Below, in pieces: positions 15,651 through 23,745 of a stretch of 32,066 bases of DNA. Location: the NCBI GenBank assembly GCA_910577075.1, contig CAJTKV010000021.1, forward strand, positions 3,368-35,433, read 5' to 3'. The translations under genes and the position numbers were made by a program. Source of the DNA: an uncultured Bacilli bacterium (GTDB lineage Bacteria; Bacillota_I; Bacilli_A; RF39; UBA660). A model generated the notes under the pieces. It saw only the letters and a list, made by a program, of their open reading frames with translations. It ran no database searches and was not told the DNA's origin. Position 1 is the first letter of the stretch. The number at the start of each line of letters is the position of its first letter.

Positions 15651-15742
15651 ATTATACCACATTTAAAAATATTAAAAACATGTCTTGGAACTTTTTAAGA
15701 ACTTTTTTAAAATCTTCCTTTTTTTTTGGACTTTTAAAGAAC
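15651..15742 (-). promoter_or_regulatory. Promoter and paired 11-bp-spaced sites upstream of the 106-aa gene
   Basis: TGGTATAAT extended -10 (TATAAT at 15651-15656, minus strand). Upstream lie two similar elements, 15687-15702 (plus strand GGAACTTTTTAAGAAC) and 15728-15742 (GGACTTTTAAAGAAC). Each has two GAAC/GGAC half sites exactly 11 bp apart. They are candidate regulator sites different from the TAYMC boxes. The gap to 15749 holds nothing else. Confidence 0.45.
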
Positions 15743-15749
15743 ATTTTGT

Positions 15750-16691
15750 TTATTTGTCCTTATTTATGACATCCCATATTACTTTTGACTCTTCTTCATT
15801 TAATATAATTTTTTTATCATCTTTAATAAGATGAATAGTTTTACCATACAAGAGTATTCCATAAGTATCCTTTTTATTATCATTGAAAGTTAAATAATAA
15901 TTAGGCTGACAATTACATTTAAAATCTATATGTTCTTTTCTTTTTACATAATCATTGATAGTCTTATAAGTCATGAAGGAACTGACATAATAATTTTCTT
16001 CGCCATTGATGGTCGATATAACTATATGGTTATCATTTGTGATATCGCCGTCTTGATCTAGGGAGATACTCGAGCCAACATATTTAGCTTTGGGTTTTAT
16101 TAGAGACTTTAAAAAATCCTTGTTACGAGCTAAAAATTCTCTTACTTCCCTTTTCGTTTGACCATAGTAAATATCTTTAGTTGCATCTACTCCACGAGCT
16201 TCAATACCTAAACTATTAGCTATAAAAAGGGCGCGATATAGGTGATACTTCTCCGTAACAATTAATACTTTTTTAACGCCAAATACATATTTAGCGCGAT
16301 ATAAACTATCATAGGTAGAAAATCCAGCATGATCCATGAATACAGATGATGATGGAATATTTTTATCTAAAGCATATTTTTTCATCACATTAACTTCATC
16401 ATAATTGACTTGACCGTGGTCGCCAGACATGATAAAAGTACTTATTAAGCCCTTATTATAAATTTCTATGCCGGTATCTAACCTTTCTTTAAGCATTTTG
16501 CTCGGTTCACCGTTTCGCACTCCTGCACCCAAGATTAATAGGCAATCATAATCATTATTATTTTCTATTTCATCAACAGCGATTATTTGGCTCTTTGTCG
16601 TATTGATAACTTCGATATTGATAACTAAAGATGCTGATAAACAGACAACTATTATTACTAAAATTAAGCGTATTAATTTTTTTAATTTCAT
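15750..16691 (-). CDS. SanA/YdcF-like DUF218 membrane protein (313 aa)
   Basis: An N-terminal membrane anchor (about residues 7-25, LILVIIVVCLSASLVINI) is followed by a DUF218 domain (about 48-200): CLLILGAGVRNGEPSKMLKE, then RLDTGIEIYNKG, FIMSGDHGQVNYDEVNVMKK, and VLIVTEKYHLYRALFIANSLG. This family includes E. coli SanA and YdcF, linked to envelope barrier function; the enzyme activity is not established. A C-terminal extension of about 100 residues with short basic and aromatic strands is additional to the usual SanA length (about 240). TGGAGGATATTT precedes the ATG. A TGATATAAT extended -10 (TATAAT at 16716-16721) lies about 25 nt upstream, so it is transcribed alone. Confidence 0.8.
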   Translation of the reverse strand: MKLKKLIRLILVIIVVCLSASLVINIEVINTTKSQIIAVDEIENNNDYDCLLILGAGVRNGEPSKMLKERLDTGIEIYNKGLISTFIMSGDHGQVNYDEVNVMKKYALDKNIPSSSVFMDHAGFSTYDSLYRAKYVFGVKKVLIVTEKYHLYRALFIANSLGIEARGVDATKDIYYGQTKREVREFLARNKDFLKSLIKPKAKYVGSSISLDQDGDITNDNHIVISTINGEENYYVSSFMTYKTINDYVKRKEHIDFKCNCQPNYYLTFNDNKKDTYGILLYGKTIHLIKDDKKIILNEEESKVIWDVINKDK

Positions 16692-16747
16692 AAATATCCT
16701 CCATATATTACCCTAATTATATCATGAAGAATAAGCTATTCAAATTA

Positions 16748-16773
16748 AAATAATGCTTTGTTAAGCATTATTT
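16748..16773 (-). terminator. Terminator of HD-domain gene
   Basis: Perfect 11-bp arms AAATAATGCTT / AAGCATTATTT around a 4-nt loop, overlapping the stop codon. Confidence 0.75.
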
Positions 16774-17559
16774 CTTTTCTAATATATGGGGAGCATCTGG
16801 CATGTTATCCTTTATTAACTTGAGCAATGCTTCGCGATCCTCAAAGCGAGAATCCAAAATTTCTTTACTTATTTCAGGAAAAAGAGCATAAAAATCACAG
16901 GCATCTTTACTCATGCCTCCTGCATCAATTAAAGCTTCTTGGTAATCGTCATCTAGTTCAAAACGACTAAGTAGTTCCATAGTTTTATTAAAATGAATTA
17001 AAGAATTTTCGTAGACACCTTTGCGCTTAGTAATATCCAAAAGTCTTCTCTCTACGGTTGTGAATCCCGTTTCTAAACAGAAGAGATCACACAACTGAAT
17101 AATATTGTCATAAGGTGTTAAATCGACTGAATGTAAATAATTATCAATATATTCATAGCGATCCTTTCCCGTTATACCTCCGGCAGTATTGTTAACATCG
17201 TTATCAATAAAGGAATGCGTCATAGTGATTTTAGCGTCACTTTCATATCCCAATTCACATAAATACTTATATCCCGCTGTTGGATGCAAGGGATGGTTAA
17301 TCTTTCGACCAATATCGTGAATATATCCCAAAGAAATCGCATAATCCTCATCTAACTTGCCATTTTGAGCAATGTATTCTTTAAAATAGGCGTAATGTTC
17401 ACTATTAGCATTTATAGTTCGGACAATTCTTCCAGCAGCAATACCAACATATAGGCAGTGTCTTACCCATCGATTTTTATCTAAGTCTAATTCCCTTGGA
17501 TCATCAATAACATCTTTAAGCAATAGATTTAAAGCAACTTTAGCATTCATTTGCTCCAT
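16768..17559 (-). CDS. HD-domain phosphohydrolase-like protein (263 aa)
   Basis: Metal ligands of the HD superfamily are visible: H34 (VRHCLYVG), H81-D82 (YIHDIGRK), H115 (TMTHSF) and D158 (QLCDLF). The exact substrate is unknown; such single-domain HD proteins hydrolyse phosphomonoesters or nucleotides. The start is placed at ATG 17559 with AGAGGGA upstream. The open frame extends a further 72 codons to 17775, but that part overlaps the MMPL gene and the promoter and is not credible. Upstream is a good promoter (TTGCTA at 17608, 17-bp spacer, TATAAT at 17585). Confidence 0.8.
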   Translation of the reverse strand: MEQMNAKVALNLLLKDVIDDPRELDLDKNRWVRHCLYVGIAAGRIVRTINANSEHYAYFKEYIAQNGKLDEDYAISLGYIHDIGRKINHPLHPTAGYKYLCELGYESDAKITMTHSFIDNDVNNTAGGITGKDRYEYIDNYLHSVDLTPYDNIIQLCDLFCLETGFTTVERRLLDITKRKGVYENSLIHFNKTMELLSRFELDDDYQEALIDAGGMSKDACDFYALFPEISKEILDSRFEDREALLKLIKDNMPDAPHILEKK

Positions 17560-17584
17560 AAAATCCCTCTTCTCTTGAAAAGTT

Positions 17585-17613
17585 ATTATAGCATATTCTT
17601 TTCTTTTTAGCAA
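17585..17613 (-). promoter_or_regulatory. Promoter of the HD-domain gene
   Basis: Minus strand TTGCTA (17608-17613), 17-bp spacer, TATAAT (17585-17590) with a TG extension. It fixes the gene start below 17585. Confidence 0.7.
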
Positions 17614-17681
17614 ATAATTAATAACACTCTTTTGTTGCACTTGACTTTTTAATTTAGAAATAATTAATAACAAATGTGATA

Positions 17682-17706
17682 AAAAAGAATAAATATCTCT
17701 ATTTAT
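17682..17706 (-). terminator. Weak terminator of the MMPL gene
   Basis: ATAAAT / ATTTAT arms (17689-17694, 17701-17706) with a 6-nt loop and a T-rich tail on the minus strand, right after the stop codon. Confidence 0.4.
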
Positions 17707-17710
17707 CCTC

Positions 17711-20700
17711 TTATTTTTTATATTGTTCCTTGCATATAAATCTATCACATATTGCCAGTAAGGCTGGTAATACAAATAAGATTAATAATACTGAACACAA
17801 AGTTCCCTCAGAAATAGTTGTACAAATTTTAGCAGCAATAGCTGAGGCAAAGTTACCAACAATAAGGGTAACAATTATCAATACAGCACCAGATGTAAGA
17901 ATGGTATGAATAGAACTATTATATGCTCTAATTAAGGATTCTTTGATATCGTATTTATTTCTATGTTCCCTATAATATGAAGTATAGACGATAGCATAGT
18001 CAATCGTTGCACCCATTAAAATACTTTGGACAATGAGCAAGGCGATAAAGTATACTTTTCCACCTAACATGGAGAGTACTCCCATTGTGAAGAATACAGC
18101 ACATTGAATGATTAATACTAAGATAAATGGCACTAAACACGATTTAAAAGTGATTGCTACAACGACAAAGATTGCTAACATGGTAAGTATGGTAATTAAA
18201 TTCATCTCATCATCAAAGGTGTTACTTATGTCGTAAGCCATTGGCGAATCTCCAATAACATAAATTTCCTTATCTTTGCTGTCTAATTCATCTTTTAAAC
18301 TTTGAACAAACTTGAATGTCTCTTCTCCTTCAAGATCATAATTTGTATTAATGATCATGCGCGAATATTCATCACTTTTTAATAATTCTTTGGCATCCTT
18401 AATGGAATCTTTAGCACTAATTATTTTATCTTTCATATCTTCATCGATGAATTGATTAAATTTCTCATCTTTAAGAATTGTATCATTCAAGTAATTAACA
18501 ATTTCCTCTACTGTCAATGTCCATTTTTTATCATATTTATTTTGACTTCCATGGTAAATATATACTAAATCAACTGTCGCTTCTTCGAGATTATCACTCA
18601 ATTTACTCAATATGGCGAATATTTCTGAAGAAGAATATTTGGTCTTCTTAATAACCCCATTCATAATTTCTTGAATATTTAATAATTTATCTTTGGTCTT
18701 GCCATCAACATAAGAGGCAAAAGCCTTATTATTTACGACATCATTTAACATAAAGTCGACAAATTCTTTTAAGGAAATCTTGACGTTTCCATTTATATAG
18801 CGATAATTATAAAGCGAATATAACAAGGCAATATCACTGGATTTCATATCAAACATACTTGCTAACTCTTTGGCTGTATATTTAGAATTATTGTTAACAG
18901 AGGTCATTACGGTATTTAAAAGGTTTAATAATGATAAGGTATCTTTATCTAATCTTTTTAAGGCTTCATTATCTTTATTAGCTATTATTGTTGACACTAA
19001 GAGTCTAGGACTTAGTTTCCATTCTACGCCATGTATATAGTCAACTAAAACATAAATTTTATTGACTTGTTTTGCATCAAGACCAACAACGCTTGATAGT
19101 TCTTTGGCTGTATATTTAGTTTGGTCATTGGTAATTATTTTATCCATGAGATTTAGTTTTGCTACTTGCTCAAGAGGCAAAGATGCACTAAATTTGGACA
19201 ATACCAACTTCATGAATTCTTTTGGACTCATCGTATAGTTATCAGGTAGATTAGCAGCTTGGTAAACAGTGTCTACTAAAGATGGAGCTAGCGAATCAAA
19301 GACCTTGGATAACATTTCCTTATTCATCTTGAGATTATTAATACCATTTTCATTTTTAGCTAAAGGGACTAATGCAGTAATGGAACTTAAATCTAGACCA
19401 TTTAAATAAGGAGTGTTTTTTTGCAATGCATCAATGGATGTAATAAATTCATTAATTGTCAATTTAGTATTAGTTTCTTCATCTAAATAGTTTAGTAACA
19501 TTAAATTCTTTATACTAACATCATCTATACCAAATATAGAAGATAATTCTTTGCTAGTCATTTGCTTATTGATGAAATATTCATCAGTAAAACTTTCTAA
19601 ACTTTTTATTTCTTTCTTGACATCTTCACCAATTAAAGATCCGTAAGTTTTATCCGTTAATATATCTTTATTAAGAAAATTAATAAATTCTCCTATTGAT
19701 AATTTAACATTATTTTTATTTACTCCATAATAGATAAGTAGATTATCCAAGGTTTTACTATCTATCCCTAATATATGCGATAATTCTTTCTTACTTCTTT
19801 TTTTATTGATATTATTTTTGGTAGTAAAATTCTTGAGAGTATCTATGGAATTTAGAGTTGAGGCATTAATATGCCCTTTCATATCTTTATTATTCTTTAT
19901 TTCACTATTGATAAAGTTGACGAATTGATCTAAGGTCAATGTCGTATTATTCTTTTTATTGTAATAATTATAATAAATTATTTTAAGTAAGTACTCATCA
20001 ATACTTGTATCGACACCCAAATCTGTCAGTTTTTCATTTAATTCATCATATGTTAAAGCTTCGTTGATTGTATTGCCATAACATAAGACACTGGAAATAT
20101 TTTTATCACTTTCAAGCTTTTGGCAAAGTTCAGCTACATTATTTTCATATTCATTTTTATATATTAAGGCCATCTGATTATTTTCTTCAAAAACAGTACC
20201 AACTTTATCATTTTCAGAACCTGTATATTCAATTGAAAGATTGCCTTTGATAATATATGAACCAATAAATAAGGCAATAAATACAAATGGCATTATGTAG
20301 CGCATATTATAACTGAATTTGCCTAAAAAATCTAACTTAATATTTAAAGATTTCTTTTTCGTCTTATTGATAATAGAATCACATAATACGATTAAACCTG
20401 GCAAACATGTAAATATGCATATTAGACTAAATAATACGCCTTTGGCTAAAACAAATCCCAAGTCTTTGCCAATTGTAAAACTCATAAATACTAAGGCAAG
20501 TAAACCAACAATAGTTGTAACAGAACTACTGGAAATACTCAAGAAGGCATTATATAAAGCGCGCTTCATCGCCTTAACTTTATTTTTCTCTTTTTCTCTT
20601 TCTTGGCTATATCTATTCATCAACATTATGGAATAATCCATCGATAAAGCCATCTGTAAAATAGCAGCTATGGAATTAGTAATATTGGATACTGAATCAA

Positions 20701-21304
20701 ACATTACATTGCTTCCCATATTTAAACATACTCCTAAAAGAATTGAGAATAAAAATAGGAAAGGTTCCACATATGATTCACACATAATTATAAGAATAAT
20801 CATCGCAGCAACAATGGCTAGTAATATAACCCATATATTAAGTACCTCTTGGTTAGAGTTAGCTATTGATCCGCTAAAATAAACTTCTTGATTTTCGTAC
20901 TTTTCTTGAATGTCTGTAAATATTTCTTCCGCCGTTTTAGAATCACTTACAGCATTGACATTTAAAACATATAAGGTATAACCATCCTTGTTATAATCCT
21001 CTGTTTCCTCATAATCAACACTGGAGACATTCTTGATGCTTTTTAATTCTTCAAGTGTCTTTTTCTTATCCTCTTCACTTAAATCTTTAAACATGATATT
21101 TAAAGTACTCTCTTCGATTTCGGGAAATTTATCATTCATAATATCCATACCGATACGCGTTTCCGAAGTCTTTGGCAAATACTTTGCAATATCATAATTA
21201 ATATTAACTTTTGTTGAGATATACAAAGAAATACCAGATAGGATTATAAAAAGCACTAAAATGGCATTTCGATGTTCAACTATAAAGTCTGTTATTTTTT
21301 TCAT
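17711..21304 (-). CDS. MMPL/RND-family exporter with seven-repeat extracytoplasmic insert (1197 aa)
   Basis: A membrane transporter of the MMPL type. TM1 is at about 13-30, a first block of six TM segments at about 156-352, a second block at about 1036-1187. Each half carries the D-Y pair expected for proton coupling (SMDYSIMLMNR at D223; GATIDYAIVYTSYYRE at D1102). Between the halves the second outer loop is expanded to about 680 residues. It holds seven repeats of 72-87 residues starting near 419, 506, 585, 661, 733, 811 and 892, each with KELSxxxG-type and LSxxEFxxFLN-type motifs. Such a repeated helical insert is unlike ordinary MMPL proteins. The start is ATG at 21304 with GAAAGGGTG upstream. 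The divergent TetR-type gene and the operator inside the promoter spacer suggest drug- or lipid-responsive control. Confidence 0.85.
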   Translation of the reverse strand: MKKITDFIVEHRNAILVLFIILSGISLYISTKVNINYDIAKYLPKTSETRIGMDIMNDKFPEIEESTLNIMFKDLSEEDKKKTLEELKSIKNVSSVDYEETEDYNKDGYTLYVLNVNAVSDSKTAEEIFTDIQEKYENQEVYFSGSIANSNQEVLNIWVILLAIVAAMIILIIMCESYVEPFLFLFSILLGVCLNMGSNVMFDSVSNITNSIAAILQMALSMDYSIMLMNRYSQEREKEKNKVKAMKRALYNAFLSISSSSVTTIVGLLALVFMSFTIGKDLGFVLAKGVLFSLICIFTCLPGLIVLCDSIINKTKKKSLNIKLDFLGKFSYNMRYIMPFVFIALFIGSYIIKGNLSIEYTGSENDKVGTVFEENNQMALIYKNEYENNVAELCQKLESDKNISSVLCYGNTINEALTYDELNEKLTDLGVDTSIDEYLLKIIYYNYYNKKNNTTLTLDQFVNFINSEIKNNKDMKGHINASTLNSIDTLKNFTTKNNINKKRSKKELSHILGIDSKTLDNLLIYYGVNKNNVKLSIGEFINFLNKDILTDKTYGSLIGEDVKKEIKSLESFTDEYFINKQMTSKELSSIFGIDDVSIKNLMLLNYLDEETNTKLTINEFITSIDALQKNTPYLNGLDLSSITALVPLAKNENGINNLKMNKEMLSKVFDSLAPSLVDTVYQAANLPDNYTMSPKEFMKLVLSKFSASLPLEQVAKLNLMDKIITNDQTKYTAKELSSVVGLDAKQVNKIYVLVDYIHGVEWKLSPRLLVSTIIANKDNEALKRLDKDTLSLLNLLNTVMTSVNNNSKYTAKELASMFDMKSSDIALLYSLYNYRYINGNVKISLKEFVDFMLNDVVNNKAFASYVDGKTKDKLLNIQEIMNGVIKKTKYSSSEIFAILSKLSDNLEEATVDLVYIYHGSQNKYDKKWTLTVEEIVNYLNDTILKDEKFNQFIDEDMKDKIISAKDSIKDAKELLKSDEYSRMIINTNYDLEGEETFKFVQSLKDELDSKDKEIYVIGDSPMAYDISNTFDDEMNLITILTMLAIFVVVAITFKSCLVPFILVLIIQCAVFFTMGVLSMLGGKVYFIALLIVQSILMGATIDYAIVYTSYYREHRNKYDIKESLIRAYNSSIHTILTSGAVLIIVTLIVGNFASAIAAKICTTISEGTLCSVLLILFVLPALLAICDRFICKEQYKK

Positions 21305-21386
21305 TTTATACACCCTTTCTCGTTTGTTCCTTTCAAACATACTGAATTATATGCCATAAAAACATACTTTAACAGTACAAAAAAAC

Positions 21387-21415
21387 CTATAATGTCCAAA
21401 TTTAGACAATATCAA
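21387..21415 (-). promoter_or_regulatory. MMPL promoter with TetR-type operator in its spacer
   Basis: Minus strand TTGATA (21410-21415), 17-bp spacer, TTATAG (21387-21392). The spacer contains the 16-bp near-perfect palindrome TGTCCAAATTTAGACA (21393-21408, plus strand; one mismatched pair). A further TGTC at 21422-21425 pairs with the inner GACA. Binding here would block the promoter. The rest of the 21305-21496 gap holds the divergent, weakly defined promoter of the regulator. Confidence 0.7.
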
Positions 21416-21496
21416 AATATTTGTCTATTTTTACACTGTAAATATTTTAACATTGTTCAAAAAGTGTTATACTCTTTTTTAGAAAAGGAGATTATT

Positions 21497-22045
21497 ATGA
21501 AAGTTAAAAATTTAAACTCATCATCCCGCAAAACCCGAAAATTGATTAAAGAAACTTTTGCCGAATTAGTTGCCGAAAAGAAAAGTCTATCCAGCATAAC
21601 AGTAACAGAACTCGTTAAACGAGCAGACATTACGCGTTCGAGCTTCTATACTCATTATGATAGCATCTATGATGTTGCGCAAGATATTCAAAATGAAACT
21701 CTTGAACTATTAAATAGTACTCTTAGTCAAATTCAGAATATTCCCGACGTCTACAATTATCTCGATCAAATATTTATATATATTAAAGAAAATGAAAATA
21801 TTTACTCTACTGTTCTTTCTAGTAATGAGCCTCTTTATTTTTCTAGTCGTTTAAATATTTTAATCAATAAAACTTTGCAAGAGGCACTTATTAGTTCTAA
21901 TCATGCTGACTTAATCTTAAAGGTTACTTTCTTTACTGACGGGTGCATGGATCTTATTATTAAGTATTTCCGTAAAGAGATTAACAACTCTCTTGAAGAT
22001 ATTAACATATTTATAAAAGAACTCTTCAAAAAAATTTTTTTATAA
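21497..22045 (+). CDS. TetR/AcrR-family regulator (182 aa)
   Basis: An N-terminal TetR DNA-binding domain (about 10-60): RKTRKLIKETFAELVAEK, then SSITVTELVKRADITRSSFY, then THYDSIYDVAQD. The C-terminal about 120 residues are a divergent all-helical ligand/dimer domain. The start is ATG at 21497 with AAAAGGAG 6-7 nt upstream; the frame is open further upstream but lacks a ribosome binding site there. It is divergent from the MMPL exporter gene and probably represses it, and perhaps itself, through the palindrome at 21393. The downstream dGTPase-like gene begins 24 nt later and may be co-transcribed. Confidence 0.85.
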   Translation: MKVKNLNSSSRKTRKLIKETFAELVAEKKSLSSITVTELVKRADITRSSFYTHYDSIYDVAQDIQNETLELLNSTLSQIQNIPDVYNYLDQIFIYIKENENIYSTVLSSNEPLYFSSRLNILINKTLQEALISSNHADLILKVTFFTDGCMDLIIKYFRKEINNSLEDINIFIKELFKKIFL

Positions 22046-22069
22046 GATATAATCTTTATAGGTGATTTT

Positions 22070-23197
22070 ATGGATTTAAAAAAAATTATGTTAAAAAATG
22101 AGGAACATTTCTCACCTTATGCCTGCCGTGATGCAGATGCGATAAGGATATATGGGAATTTGTCTGATGATATAAGACCAAATTATTTTAGAGATATTGA
22201 TCGCATTATATATAGTTTGTCATATACTCGTTATATCGATAAGACCCAAGTATTTTCCAATAAACAAAACGATCATATTTCTAAGCGCATAATTCATGTT
22301 CAATTAGTAAGCAAAATTGCCCGCACTATTGGAAGGGCTTTATCCTTAAATGAAGATTTGATAGAAGCGCAGGCTCTTGGTCATGATATTGGTCACGTCC
22401 CTTTTGGACATTTAGGCGAAAGAATATTAGATGAGATATCTATGCGCTATGATGAGTGTCATTTTATGCACAATGTTCAATCGGTAAGAAATTTGATGTT
22501 CTTAGAAAATAATGGTAAGGGCATGAATTTAACGGTTCAAACTCTCGATGGAATACTATGCCATAATGGAGAGTTTATGCAAGATTTTTATAAACCTAAA
22601 GCCAAAACTAAGGAAGATTTTTTAAATGATTATGAAAAATGTTATACTGATCCCAAGCATGCAAAATCATTAATACCTATGACCTTAGAGGGATGCGTAG
22701 TTAGAATAAGCGATATCATCGGGTATTTAGGACGCGATATTGAGGATGCGGTAAGACTTGGCGTATTTGATATTGAGGAAATTCCGGAAAGCATTCAGAA
22801 GATTTTGGGTAGCAGCAATCGTGATATTATAAATACTATCACAACGGACATAATTAATAACTCCATTGGCAAAGATTATATAAAAATGTCTCCGGAGATA
22901 TACAATGCCGTTAAAGATTTAAAGAAATTTAATTATAAACATATATATAATAAAGCTAATTCAGATAATGAGGTTGAAATGATAAAGTATATGTTTAATA
23001 AGCTTTTTGAGTATTTGTATAATTCTTTAAAAAATAATGAAACAGATAGACGTATTTACACCATTTATCTAAATCTTATGGAAAAAGAATATATCGAAAC
23101 AACTAATAATGCTCGCAAGGTAATCGATTACATTTCGGGAATGACTGATGAATACTTCATCGAGGAATTTAATTTATATGAAAAAACTTCACAGTAA
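22070..23197 (+). CDS. dGTPase-like HD-domain dNTP triphosphohydrolase (375 aa)
   Basis: The order of motifs matches the dGTPase/dNTPase HD family: DIDRIIYSLSYTRYIDKTQV (about 42-61), then HISKRIIHVQLVSKIART with H76, GHDIGHVPFGHLGE with H105-D106, and the last metal ligand D215 in VRISDIIGYLGRDIEDA. These enzymes split dNTPs to deoxynucleoside and triphosphate, affecting dNTP pools. The length is typical of the short Bacillota type. It lies 24 nt behind the TetR gene on the same strand with a GGTGATTTT ribosome binding site. Its TAA sits in the loop of the terminator hairpin. Confidence 0.85.
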   Translation: MDLKKIMLKNEEHFSPYACRDADAIRIYGNLSDDIRPNYFRDIDRIIYSLSYTRYIDKTQVFSNKQNDHISKRIIHVQLVSKIARTIGRALSLNEDLIEAQALGHDIGHVPFGHLGERILDEISMRYDECHFMHNVQSVRNLMFLENNGKGMNLTVQTLDGILCHNGEFMQDFYKPKAKTKEDFLNDYEKCYTDPKHAKSLIPMTLEGCVVRISDIIGYLGRDIEDAVRLGVFDIEEIPESIQKILGSSNRDIINTITTDIINNSIGKDYIKMSPEIYNAVKDLKKFNYKHIYNKANSDNEVEMIKYMFNKLFEYLYNSLKNNETDRRIYTIYLNLMEKEYIETTNNARKVIDYISGMTDEYFIEEFNLYEKTSQ

Positions 23198-23210
23198 AGT
23201 GAAGTTTTTT
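23181..23210. terminator. Bidirectional terminator
   Basis: Perfect 12-bp arms AAAAAACTTCAC / GTGAAGTTTTTT around AGTAAA, where the dGTPase-like gene's TAA lies. T-runs follow in both directions, so it also ends transcription from the convergent zinc-ribbon gene. Confidence 0.9.
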
Positions 23211-23221
23211 TATTATAAAAT

Positions 23222-23362
23222 TTAACTATAAATCAAAGAATATAGCAACATTATTAATATTCCTGCCAATATAGGAACGAAAGAAACAAAATTATATTCT
23301 CTCGATAAGCAAGAGTTCCAAGCATCATTAGTATTAGTGAAAAACTTATAAAGAACTTCTCA
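23222..23362 (-). pseudogene. In-frame continuation of the zinc-ribbon gene behind two stop codons
   Basis: After the TAG of the zinc-ribbon gene the same frame reads TGA and then 45 sense codons (EVLYKFFTNTNDAWNSCLSR, then a hydrophobic segment FVPILAGILIMLLYSLIYS) to TAA. There is no start codon with a ribosome binding site. The membrane-segment character suggests real coding origin: either the lost end of the upstream gene or a small gene that decayed. Confidence 0.5.
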
Positions 23363-23686
23363 CTAGAGCTTCTTTCTTTTAATTACCATAATAAGTAAAA
23401 AGATGGCAATAATCAATGTCATTACGGGAAAAAGAATGTTATCAATATTAAAATTGTTATCAGATAAAATAGAAGATATTAAGGTAAATAATACATCTAT
23501 TATTATTGATGATAAAATGAATACTTTTAGAATAAAAAGGATATTTTGGCGAATGGCAGAAAGCAAACACGACACATCGTTCAGATTTAGATTAACATCT
23601 AAACTATTATTTTCCAGTATATGCCCACACATTGGACACGTAACGAGGCTTTCTTCTATATCGCCATGACAATTTGGACACTTCAT
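23363..23686 (-). CDS. Zinc-ribbon membrane protein (107 aa)
   Basis: The N-terminus is a zinc ribbon of four cysteines (MKCPNCHGDIEES ... CPMCGHIL), followed by a polar linker and two hydrophobic segments (about 45-70 and 80-100) ending in KRKKL. The start is set at ATG 23686, preceded by GGGTGATTTT; the frame is open 16 codons further but has no ribosome binding site there. The function is unknown; such proteins are common in low-GC Bacillota. The gene ends TAG TGA, and the frame continues in a coding-like manner, so it may be truncated. Confidence 0.7.
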   Translation of the reverse strand: MKCPNCHGDIEESLVTCPMCGHILENNSLDVNLNLNDVSCLLSAIRQNILFILKVFILSSIIIDVLFTLISSILSDNNFNIDNILFPVMTLIIAIFLLIMVIKRKKL

Positions 23687-23720
23687 AAAATCACCCAATT
23701 TCATTTTAACACAAAAGCAT

Positions 23721-23745
23721 AAAAAAAGAAGCATTATTTTGCTTC
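23721..23745 (-). terminator. Terminator of rny
   Basis: GAAGC / GCTTC arms with an 8-nt loop and T7 on the minus strand, overlapping the rny stop. Confidence 0.75.

Larger units (their letters stand above)
3922..15750 (-). mobile_element. Phage-derived RHS toxin / lysis module (prophage remnant or domesticated unit)
   Basis: The block holds phage-type genes all on the minus strand: an ArpU-like regulator, a holin, an M23-LysM endolysin and a tail-fibre/baseplate protein, plus an RHS toxin and several immunity-type genes. Two copies of one phage-late-like promoter link the tail/toxin half to the lysis half. No capsid, portal, terminase, integrase, tail tube or tape measure gene lies inside, and no att repeats were found. 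It may be a decayed prophage or a unit kept for toxin production. The outer limits are approximate: the terminator at 3922 on one side and the promoter region of the small gene at 15603 on the other. Confidence 0.6.

Noticed and set aside
17560..17775. N-terminal extension of the HD-domain protein
   Set aside because: The open frame overlaps the 3' end of the MMPL gene and covers a good promoter at 17585-17613; ATG 17559 has a ribosome binding site.
20319..20636. Plus-strand open frame of 105 codons
   Set aside because: Antisense shadow of the MMPL transmembrane region; no ribosome binding site or family features.
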